Origin: Holophagaceae bacterium UBA1801
GTDB lineage: Bacteria > Acidobacteriota > Holophagae > Holophagales > Holophagaceae
Direction of reading: 5' to 3'
Assembly (NCBI GenBank): GCA_002319925.1
Contig: DCFP01000048.1
Span: forward strand, 29,706-36,165
Length of the DNA: 6,460 bases
The stretch's first letter is position 1; each line of letters starts with the position of its first letter. Both the position numbers and the translations under genes were made by a program. Below are positions 1 to 5,932 of the stretch, one piece after another. The notes beneath the pieces were generated by a model. The model was not told the DNA's origin and did not search any database. It saw nothing but the letters and a program-made list of their open reading frames with translations.

Positions 1-1286
1 TCCAGCACTTCTCCCTCTTCGAGACGCTCACGGTCACCCAGAACGTGGCGCTGGCCCTACCCGGGAAGTTCGACCTCGAAGCCCTGGCCAAACGCATCGA
101 GGAAGTATCCGAGCGCTACGGCCTGCCCGTGGATCCGCGTCGTCTGGTGCATGCGCTGTCCGTGGGCGAACGCCAGCGCGTGGAGATCGTGCGCTGCCTG
201 CTCTCGGATCCGAAGCTGCTGATCTTGGACGAGCCCACCTCTGTGCTCACACCCCAGGCCGTGCGCAAGCTCTTCGAGACCCTGCGCAAGCTCGCGGCGG
301 AAGGACGAAGCATTCTCTACATCAGTCACAAACTGGACGAGATCCAGGAACTCTGCCACACCGCGACGGTGCTGCGCGGAGGCAAGGTCATCGGCGCCTG
401 CAAGCCGGCAGAAGAAACGCCCCAGACCATGGCCCGCATGATGATCGGCGAGGACCTGCCGGTGTGCTCCCACGGGGAAGCCAACACCAACGGCGAGATC
501 CGCCTGAAGATCGAAGGGCTGTCTCTGCCCTCCGACGACCCCTTCGGCACGGACCTCAAGGATGTGCATCTGGAAGTGCGCAGCGGTGAGATCGTCGGCA
601 TCGCGGGCGTTTCCGGCAACGGCCAGCAGGAGCTGCTGCGCGCCATCTCCGGCGAGGAAACCGTCGACAACAAGCACCACGTGCAGATCTGCGGCGTGCA
701 TGTGGGGCGCATGCACTCGGGCCGCCGCCGGGGACTCGGCATGGCCTTCGTGCCCGAGGATCGCCTGGGCCGCGGCGCGGTGCCACGCCTCACCCTCACG
801 GAAAACGTACTGCTCACGGCCCACCGCCTGGGCATGCTCTGGAAGGGACTCATCCGCTTCGGCACCGCCCGCAAGTTCGCCGAGGAGTGCATCGCGCGCT
901 TCGACGTGCGCTGCGGCGGCGCAGAGGCCGAGGCCAAGTCACTCTCCGGCGGGAATCTGCAGAAGTTCATCGTGGGCCGCGAGATCATGCAGGATCCCAA
1001 GGTGCTGGTGCTGGCGCAACCCACCTGGGGCGTGGACGTGGGCGCGGCCGCCTTCATCCGGCGCTCCCTCATCGAGCTGAGGAACAAAGGCACCGCGATC
1101 CTCGTGATCTCCGAAGAACTGGAGGAGCTGTTCGAAATCGCCGACCGCATCGTCGTCATCGCCAAGGGACGGCTCTCGCCCATCAAGGCCATCTCCCAGA
1201 CGGGCGTCGAGGAGATCGGCATCTGGATGAGCGGCATGTGGCCCGGATCCGAAGAAGCACGGGAGGACGTGAATAATGTGGCTTAA
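1..1286 (+). CDS. Double-domain ABC transporter ATPase for purine/nucleoside import (BMP-type), 5' truncated by the window
   Basis: This is the ATP-hydrolysing subunit of a BMP-dependent importer of the YufO/BmpA-associated type, acting on the cytoplasmic face of the inner membrane. The frame is open to the left edge (codons from base 3) and starts with a Q-loop, QHFSLFETLTV. The GTG at 45 is therefore internal, and about 85-95 N-terminal residues including the first Walker A lie outside; 427 codons are visible against roughly 500-520 for the family. Domain 1 shows signature LSVGE (156-170), Walker B LLILDEP (216-236) and H-loop ISHKL with His at 327. Domain 2 shows a P-loop GVSGNGQQE (606-632), signature LSGGN (942-956) and AQPTWGVDVGA (1014-1046). 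In domain 2 the Walker B Asp-Glu is Ala-Gln and the H-loop His is Glu (ISEELEE, about 1107-1127), so one of the two ATP sites should be degenerate. The family call is firm; the purine substrate is inferred from family and neighbours. Confidence 0.95.
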   Translation, partial: QHFSLFETLTVTQNVALALPGKFDLEALAKRIEEVSERYGLPVDPRRLVHALSVGERQRVEIVRCLLSDPKLLILDEPTSVLTPQAVRKLFETLRKLAAEGRSILYISHKLDEIQELCHTATVLRGGKVIGACKPAEETPQTMARMMIGEDLPVCSHGEANTNGEIRLKIEGLSLPSDDPFGTDLKDVHLEVRSGEIVGIAGVSGNGQQELLRAISGEETVDNKHHVQICGVHVGRMHSGRRRGLGMAFVPEDRLGRGAVPRLTLTENVLLTAHRLGMLWKGLIRFGTARKFAEECIARFDVRCGGAEAEAKSLSGGNLQKFIVGREIMQDPKVLVLAQPTWGVDVGAAAFIRRSLIELRNKGTAILVISEELEELFEIADRIVVIAKGRLSPIKAISQTGVEEIGIWMSGMWPGSEEAREDVNNVA

Positions 1287-2340
1287 GTTCGAAGCTCGCA
1301 CGGAGCCGTCGCGCCCGATGCGCTTTGTCTCGCCCGTGCTGGCGATCTTCCTGATGCTTCTCTTCGGCCTGGTGCTCTTCAAGGCTTTGGGCAAGAATCC
1401 CGTGGAAGGCTTCCAGGTCTTCTTCATGAAACCCCTGAAGGACAGCTACGGCGTATCCGAGCTGCTCCTCAAGGCCACGCCTTTGATGATGTGCGCAGTG
1501 GGCCTTTCGGTGGGCTTCCGCGCCAACATCTGGAACATCGGCGCCGAGGGCCAGCTGCTCATCGGCGCCCTGGCCGGCGGCTGGATCGGCCTCCATTTCG
1601 AGCACAGCACGAGCCACTTCCTGCTCCCCGCCATGGTCGTGGCCGGCGCGATCGGCGGCATGGCCTGGGCCGCGATTCCCGCCTTCCTGCGCACTCGCTT
1701 CAACGCCAACGAGATCCTCACCAGCTTGATGATGGTCTACATCGCCCAGCTCATGGTGTCCTGGCTCGTGCACGGTCCCTGGATGGATCCGGAGGGCTTC
1801 AATTTCCCCCAGACCAAGATGTTCCAGGAGCACGCGCTGCTGCCCATCCTGAAGCAGGGGACCCGCCTCAATGTCTCGCTCTTCATCGGCATTGGAGCGC
1901 TGATCGTGGGCTGGGTCTTCATGAACCGCAGCTTCCTGGGCTACCAGATGAAGGTGGCCGGACAAGCCGAAAACGCCAGCCGCTACGCGGGCTTTTCCGC
2001 CAAGCGCACCGTCTGGTTCGGCATGCTCGCCGGCGGTTGCATGGCCGGTATCGCGGGTCTGGGTGAAGTCGCGGGCCCCATCGGCCAGATCACGGAGCAC
2101 ATCTCCCCGGGCTACGGGTTTGCCGCCATGATCGTGGCCTTCCTGGGCCGCCTGAATCCCATCGGCATCTTTTTCGCCAGCCTCCTCATGTCCCTGCTCT
2201 ACCTCGGTGGCGAGCAGGCCCAGCAGTACCTGAACCTGCCTTCCTCCATTTCTCTGGTCTTCCAGGGCCTGTTGTTGTTCTTCCTGCTCGGTTCGGACGT
2301 GTTCATCTACTTCCGGCCCCGCTTCGGGAAACGGAGCTAG
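1276..2340 (+). CDS. ABC transporter permease 1, BMP/nucleoside importer (BPD_transp_2 family)
   Basis: This is one half of the inner-membrane channel, the YufP-like long permease; its 354 residues are normal for the group. A short cytoplasmic N-terminus is followed by about 8-10 hydrophobic segments (roughly residues 17-38, 63-81, 91-107, 116-137, 147-166, 199-217, 246-266, 280-305 and 322-342). Hallmarks are ANIWNIGAEGQ (83-93), typical of the branched-chain/nucleoside permease superfamily, the conserved NANEILTSLMM (143-153), and YAGFSAKRT (237-245) in the cytoplasmic loop expected to meet the ATPase. The ATG at 1276 is preceded by GGGAGG (1261-1266) with 9-nt spacing, and the gene overlaps the ATPase end by 11 bp, which suggests translational coupling. 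It should pair with the next gene as a heterodimer. The substrate is not readable from this protein alone. Confidence 0.95.
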   Translation: MWLKFEARTEPSRPMRFVSPVLAIFLMLLFGLVLFKALGKNPVEGFQVFFMKPLKDSYGVSELLLKATPLMMCAVGLSVGFRANIWNIGAEGQLLIGALAGGWIGLHFEHSTSHFLLPAMVVAGAIGGMAWAAIPAFLRTRFNANEILTSLMMVYIAQLMVSWLVHGPWMDPEGFNFPQTKMFQEHALLPILKQGTRLNVSLFIGIGALIVGWVFMNRSFLGYQMKVAGQAENASRYAGFSAKRTVWFGMLAGGCMAGIAGLGEVAGPIGQITEHISPGYGFAAMIVAFLGRLNPIGIFFASLLMSLLYLGGEQAQQYLNLPSSISLVFQGLLLFFLLGSDVFIYFRPRFGKRS

Positions 2341-2342
2341 CC

Positions 2343-3275
2343 ATGGAACAGAGCCTCTTCACGTCCATTCTTTTCGCCACCATCGTGGCCGGCACGCCGC
2401 TGATCATCACGGCCCTGGGCGAACTGGTAACCGAGAAGTCCGGTGTGCTGAACCTGGGCGCCGAGGGCACCATGTCCGTGGGCGCCATCACCGCTTTCGC
2501 CGTCACCGTGCACACGCACAACGCCTTCCTGGGCATCCTTGCGGGCATGGGGGCGGGCATGGCGATGTCCATGATCTTCGCCTACCTGGTTTTGACCTTG
2601 ATGGCCAATCAGGTGGCGGCAGGCCTCGCGCTCTCTATTTTCGGCGTGGGACTCTCCGCATTCATCGGCAAGCCCTACGAGTCAGTCATCCTGACCAGCC
2701 GGACTCCGTGGAGCATTCCCGGCTTGGCCAAGCTGCCTTACCTCGGTCCCGCACTCTTCCAGCAGCATGCGCTGGTCTATTTTTCGTGGGTCATGCTCAT
2801 CCTGGTCTCCCTGTTCCTGTACAAGACGAAACCAGGACTGACGCTGCGCGCGGTGGGCGAATCTCCGGTCTCAGCCCACGACATCGGGCATCCGGTCATC
2901 CGTATCCGCTACTTCGCGACCATCTTCGGTGGTGCCATGGCGGGCATCGGCGGGGCTTTCATGTCCGTGTTCTACACCCCCATGTGGGTGGAAGGCATGG
3001 TCGCTGGCCGCGGCTGGATCTCCCTCGCGCTGGTGGTCTTTGCCACGTGGAGGCCGCTGCGGGTGATGATCGGTGCCTATCTCTTCGGCGGCGCGATGAT
3101 CGCGCAGATGTTCCTGCAGGGATCAGGCATCAAGATCTCGGTCCCGGCCCAGTTCCTTTCATCAATCCCCTACGCCGCGACTATCCTGGTGTTGGTGCTC
3201 ATTTCCCGGAACCTGAAGACCATCCGTTTGAACTCCCCGGCTTCCCTGGGGCAGCCTTTCATGCCGGATGCTTAA
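2343..3275 (+). CDS. ABC transporter permease 2, BMP/nucleoside importer (BPD_transp_2 family)
   Basis: This is the second half of the transport channel, the YufQ-like short permease; 310 residues is the usual size. It has about 8-9 hydrophobic segments. Family marks are GVLNLGAEGTM (residues 34-44), equivalent to NIGAEGQ of permease 1, then ANQVAAGLAL (88-97), VGESPVSAHDIG (171-182) in the coupling loop, and MVAGRGWISLALVVFATWRP (219-238), a highly characteristic stretch of this subfamily. The ATG at 2343 lies 2 bp after the permease 1 stop, with GGAG (2333-2336) 6 nt upstream inside the end of the previous gene, so the two are very probably cotranscribed and cotranslated. The polar C-terminal tail (about 290-310) is cytoplasmic and unremarkable. 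Family and partner are sure; substrate choice within purines is not. Confidence 0.95.
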   Translation: MEQSLFTSILFATIVAGTPLIITALGELVTEKSGVLNLGAEGTMSVGAITAFAVTVHTHNAFLGILAGMGAGMAMSMIFAYLVLTLMANQVAAGLALSIFGVGLSAFIGKPYESVILTSRTPWSIPGLAKLPYLGPALFQQHALVYFSWVMLILVSLFLYKTKPGLTLRAVGESPVSAHDIGHPVIRIRYFATIFGGAMAGIGGAFMSVFYTPMWVEGMVAGRGWISLALVVFATWRPLRVMIGAYLFGGAMIAQMFLQGSGIKISVPAQFLSSIPYAATILVLVLISRNLKTIRLNSPASLGQPFMPDA

Positions 3276-3302
3276 ACTGAAATGCCTGTTCTTTTCCCCT
3301 CA

Positions 3303-3315
3303 GCCGTCCCACGGC
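3303..3315 (+). other. Small GC hairpin in the permease-BMP intergenic gap
   Basis: GCCGT (3303-3307) and ACGGC (3311-3315) form a perfect 5-bp stem with a CCC loop in the 71-bp gap between permease 2 and the binding-protein gene. No T-run follows, so it is not a convincing intrinsic terminator. Binding-protein genes are often expressed above their membrane partners, and a 5' hairpin could help protect a processed transcript, but that is inference. A stem this short also arises readily by chance in GC-rich DNA. Confidence 0.3.
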
Positions 3316-3334
3316 GGCCCCTTCACAACCCGAA

Positions 3335-3340
3335 TGGAGG
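3335..3340 (+). promoter_or_regulatory. Strong ribosome binding site for the BMP gene
   Basis: TGGAGG lies 6 nt before the ATG at 3347. It is a near-consensus Shine-Dalgarno and fixes the start. The start is also backed by the signal peptide that begins there; a nearby ATG at 3351 is out of frame. It is the best-spaced ribosome site among the genes here, in line with high demand for a periplasmic binding protein. Confidence 0.8.
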
Positions 3341-3346
3341 TTTTGA

Positions 3347-4408
3347 ATGAATGCACGGAATCTCGCTGTAGCAGCTCTCGCGCTCGCCGCCGCGAGCCTC
3401 ATGGCCCAGACCAAGGTCGGCTTCGTCTATGTGAGCCCCATTGGCGACGCGGGCTACACCTACCAGCATGACCTGGGCCGCAAGCAGCTCGAAGCCGACC
3501 TCAAGGGCAAGGTGGTCACCCAGTACGTCGAGAACGTCCCTGAAGGCGCCGACGCCGAGCGCGTGATCCGCGAGCTAGCCCAGAGCGGCTGCAAGGTCGT
3601 GTTCACCACGTCCTTCGGCTACATGAACCCCACTATCAAGGTGGCCTCCTCCTTCCCGAACACCGTGTTCATGCACGCCACGGGCTACAAGCGCTCCGCC
3701 AACGTCGGCACCTACGACGCCCGCTTCTATGAGGGCCGGTACCTCTGCGGCGTCATCGCCGGTAAGATGACCAAGAGCAACGTCGCCGGTTACGTGGCCG
3801 CCTTCCCGATCCCCGAAGTCCTGCAGGGCATCAACGCCTTCACGCGCGGCATGCGCAGCGTCAATCCCAAGGCCGAGGTCCGCGTGATCTGGATCAACTC
3901 CTGGTTCGATCCCGCCAAGGAGCGTGAAGCGGCTCTGACGCTGATCTCCCAGGGCGCCGACATGGTCACGCACCACAGCGATTCCCCCGCCGTGGTCCAG
4001 GCCTGCGAAGAAAAGGGCGTCTACTGCTTCGGCTACAACAGTGACATGTCCAAGTACGCTCCCAAGATGCAGCTCACCGCCTCCACGTCCATTTGGGGCG
4101 ACTACTACGTGAAGCTCTTGAACGAAGTCATGGCCGGCACCTGGAAGTCCGGTGACATCTGGGGCGGCATCAAGGACGGCATGGTCAAGCTCGCGCCTCT
4201 CAGCCCCGCCGTTCCCAAGGCCGTGAAGGACCTGGTCGCCAAGACCCAGGCCGACATCGTCAGCGGCAAGCTGCAGCCCTTCCAGGGTCCCCTGCTCGAC
4301 CAGGACGGCAAGACCATCGTTCCCGCCGGCAAGACCATGGGTGACGAAGAGATCGGCAAGATGGACTACTTCGTCCAGGGCGTAGCCTCCAAGCTCCCCA
4401 AGAGCTAA
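3347..4408 (+). CDS. BMP-family (PBP1 fold) periplasmic purine-binding protein
   Basis: This is the solute-capturing subunit of the importer. Residues 1-20 form a Sec signal peptide (basic MNAR, Ala/Leu-rich core, probable cleavage after SLMA), leaving a mature protein beginning near QTKVGFVY. There is no Cys at the cleavage site, so it should be soluble in the periplasm rather than a lipoprotein as many BMP proteins are. Family marks include KVGFVYVSPIGDAGYTYQHD (23-42), FTTSFGYM (86-93), FYEGRYLCGVIAGKM (127-141), INSWFDP (183-189) and IWGDYY (249-254). From memory, this pattern matches a BMP subgroup containing a Brucella protein crystallised with adenine, which points to a purine base rather than a sugar. 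The length (353 aa) is normal. Unlike Bacillus yuf-type operons, where the binding protein comes first, here it follows both permeases. Mature Cys are at 82, 134, 220 and 227. Family firm, ligand inferred. Confidence 0.94.
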   Translation: MNARNLAVAALALAAASLMAQTKVGFVYVSPIGDAGYTYQHDLGRKQLEADLKGKVVTQYVENVPEGADAERVIRELAQSGCKVVFTTSFGYMNPTIKVASSFPNTVFMHATGYKRSANVGTYDARFYEGRYLCGVIAGKMTKSNVAGYVAAFPIPEVLQGINAFTRGMRSVNPKAEVRVIWINSWFDPAKEREAALTLISQGADMVTHHSDSPAVVQACEEKGVYCFGYNSDMSKYAPKMQLTASTSIWGDYYVKLLNEVMAGTWKSGDIWGGIKDGMVKLAPLSPAVPKAVKDLVAKTQADIVSGKLQPFQGPLLDQDGKTIVPAGKTMGDEEIGKMDYFVQGVASKLPKS

Positions 4409-4425
4409 CAGGGTCAGAAGAATAA

Positions 4426-4516
4426 AAATTGAATACAGGATGGGCAGGATAGACAGGATCAAAGAAGATTGGTTTCTTTATCCTGTTCATCCTGCCCATC
4501 CTGTTTCTATTCATTT
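4426..4516. repeat. Large imperfect palindrome of 9-bp CAGGAT units; possible bidirectional terminator or REP-like element
   Basis: The left arm has three 9-bp units, ACAGGATGG, GCAGGATAG and ACAGGATCA (4435-4461). The right arm has their mirror, TTATCCTGT, TCATCCTGC and CCATCCTGT (4478-4504). The outer 16 bp (4435-4450 with 4489-4504) pair perfectly, then come one G-T wobble and one A-C mismatch, another 7 bp (4453-4459 with 4480-4486), a bulged C4460, and AAAGAA/TTCTTT closing a 7-nt loop at 4467-4473. AAATTGAAT (4426-4434) and ATTCATTT (4509-4516) could extend the base imperfectly. A-rich sequence on the left and T-rich on the right make it terminator-like on both strands, though no clean T-run follows at once. 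From memory, similar CAGGAT palindromes are dispersed in several bacterial genomes; copy number here cannot be seen. It separates the transporter genes from the deaminase. Confidence 0.85.
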
Positions 4517-4520
4517 GATC

Positions 4521-4552
4521 TTTTTGTCCTTTGTCGTTTTGTTTTTTGTCCT
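4521..4552 (+). repeat. T-rich tract with 10-bp direct repeat upstream of the deaminase gene
   Basis: TTTTTGTCCT occurs at 4521-4530 and again at 4543-4552, a 22-bp offset (about two helical turns). A third TTTGTC lies at 4530-4535. The tract is strongly T-biased, in sharp contrast to the GC-rich flanking genes. It could be the tail of the palindromic element, a U-rich leader of the deaminase mRNA, or a protein-binding site. No convincing -35/-10 pair was found in it, so no promoter is called. Confidence 0.45.
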
Positions 4553-4564
4553 GTGAAAGCGTAA

Positions 4565-5932
4565 ATGACGATGAATCCTGAGAAGACCCTGCTCATCAAG
4601 AACGCAATGTGCCTTGTCACCATGGACGATCAGCGCCGCGAGATCCCTGGTGGCGGCCTGTTCGTGCAGGGGAATCGCATTGCCCAGGTAGGTCCCACAA
4701 CCGAGCTTCCTGCGACCGCCGATGAGATCATCGATGCCACCGGCCATGTGGTCATGCCTGGCATGATCAACACGCATCACCACATGTACCAGTCCCTAAC
4801 CCGCTGCGTGCCCAGTGTCCAGGATTGCGAGCTGTTCGATTGGCTGAAGGGGCTCTACCCGATCTGGGCAGGCCTGACGCCGAAGATGATCCGTGTCTCG
4901 ACGCAGACGGCCATGGCGGAACTGATTCTCTCCGGCTGCACCACCTCCTCGGATCACCTCTACATCTATCCCAACGGCTGCCGCCTGGAAGACAGCATCG
5001 AGGCCGCAGAGGCCATCGGCATGCGTTTCCATGCGTGCCGCGGCAGCATGAGCGTGGGCGAGTCCAAGGGCGGGCTGCCCCCCGATCGCGTGGTGGAAGA
5101 CGAAAAGGCGATCCTCGCCGATTCCCAGCGGCTCATCGAACGCTGGCACGATGCCAACGATGGCGCCATGTTGCGGATCGCCCTGGCGCCCTGCTCGCCC
5201 TTCTCCGTCAGCCAGGATCTCATGCGCGAATCAGCGGCCATGGCCCATAGCTTTGGCGTGGGCCTGCATACGCACCTCGCGGAGACCCAAGGGGATGTGG
5301 CCTACAGCCGCGAGAAGTTCGGCCGCACCCCAGCCCAGTATGCGGAAGAGCTGGGCTGGATCGGCCGCGGGACCTGGCATGCCCACTGCGTTTGCCTCGA
5401 CGATCACGGCATCGGCCTCTTCGCGCGCACCCACACGGGGGTGGCCCACTGCCCTTCCTCCAACATGCGACTGGGTTCAGGCATCGCGCCCATCAAGAAG
5501 ATGCGCGCCGCTGGCGTTCCTGTGGGCCTGGGCGTGGACGGCTCCGCATCCAACGACGCAGGCCACCTATTGGCAGAGGCGCGCCAGGCCATGCTTCTGG
5601 CGCGGGTTTCCGGCGACCCCGGCGGCCTGACCGCACGACAGTCCCTGGAGATCGCCACGCGCGGCGGCGCCGAGGCCCTGGGCCGTTCCGACATCGGTCA
5701 GCTCGCACCAGGGAAGTGCGCCGACATCGCCGCGTTCGATACCCGTGGCATCGATCACGCGGGTGGTCTCCATGATCCTGTCGCAGCGTTGACCTTCTGC
5801 GCGCCTGTAAAGGCCGCCTTCTCCATCATCAACGGTAGAGTGATCGTGAAAAATGGCCGAATCACAACCGTGGACCTGCCAGTGCTGCTGGAGCACCACA
5901 ATCGGCTGGCGGCGGAGTTGGTGCACGGTTAG
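4565..5932 (+). CDS. Amidohydrolase, probable 8-oxoguanine deaminase (EC 3.5.4.32)
   Basis: This is a cytoplasmic metal-dependent aminohydrolase of the COG0402 Trz/Atz/guanine-deaminase group, expected to convert 8-oxoguanine to urate and ammonia. Its 455 residues are a normal length. An N-terminal beta-sandwich portion (about 1-65) precedes the TIM barrel. NTHHHMYQSLTR (69-80) gives the metal pair H71/H73 and is characteristic of the 8-oxoguanine deaminase branch (Pseudomonas Pa0142 type, from memory). HTHLAET (235-241) gives ligand H237 and catalytic E240, WHAHCV (271-276) gives H274, and GVDGSASND (323-331) gives ligand D325. LAPGKCADIAAFD (380-392) returns to the beta-sandwich. All expected catalytic residues are present. 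The start is weakly marked: GAAAG (4555-4559) is 5 nt from the ATG at 4565, and an in-frame ATG at 4571 is possible. It lies 156 bp after the BMP gene beyond a palindrome, so it may be separately controlled. Alternatives are guanine or another purine/pterin deaminase. Confidence 0.88.
   Translation: MTMNPEKTLLIKNAMCLVTMDDQRREIPGGGLFVQGNRIAQVGPTTELPATADEIIDATGHVVMPGMINTHHHMYQSLTRCVPSVQDCELFDWLKGLYPIWAGLTPKMIRVSTQTAMAELILSGCTTSSDHLYIYPNGCRLEDSIEAAEAIGMRFHACRGSMSVGESKGGLPPDRVVEDEKAILADSQRLIERWHDANDGAMLRIALAPCSPFSVSQDLMRESAAMAHSFGVGLHTHLAETQGDVAYSREKFGRTPAQYAEELGWIGRGTWHAHCVCLDDHGIGLFARTHTGVAHCPSSNMRLGSGIAPIKKMRAAGVPVGLGVDGSASNDAGHLLAEARQAMLLARVSGDPGGLTARQSLEIATRGGAEALGRSDIGQLAPGKCADIAAFDTRGIDHAGGLHDPVAALTFCAPVKAAFSIINGRVIVKNGRITTVDLPVLLEHHNRLAAELVHG

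Noticed and set aside
45..47. GTG as start of the ABC ATPase
   Set aside because: The frame is open back to the window edge and the upstream residues form the Q-loop (QHFSLFETLTV), so this GTG codes an internal Val.
326..1237. Minus-strand open frame (303 codons) opposite the ABC ATPase
   Set aside because: Its Ser/Arg/Pro-rich translation has no motif and lies wholly across a clearly recognised ATPase, so it is a shadow frame.
1183..2100. Minus-strand open frame (305 codons) opposite permease 1
   Set aside because: The product is His/Glu/Ala-rich low-complexity sequence caused by reading hydrophobic codons backwards, and the plus-strand permease is intact.
3575..4462. Long minus-strand open frame (295 codons) opposite the BMP gene
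   Set aside because: It is a mirror frame of a GC-rich gene with strong third-base bias. The translation is low-complexity Gly/Leu/Val/Asp/His with no recognisable domain, while the plus strand encodes an intact BMP protein.
4435..4504. CRISPR array or tandem repeat locus
   Set aside because: The units are 9 bp with no spacers and face each other as two arms of one hairpin, which is not a CRISPR layout.
4409..4564. Riboswitch (purine type) upstream of the deaminase
   Set aside because: The gap is filled by one long hairpin and a T-rich tract. I see no three-way junction or conserved purine-aptamer loop sequences.
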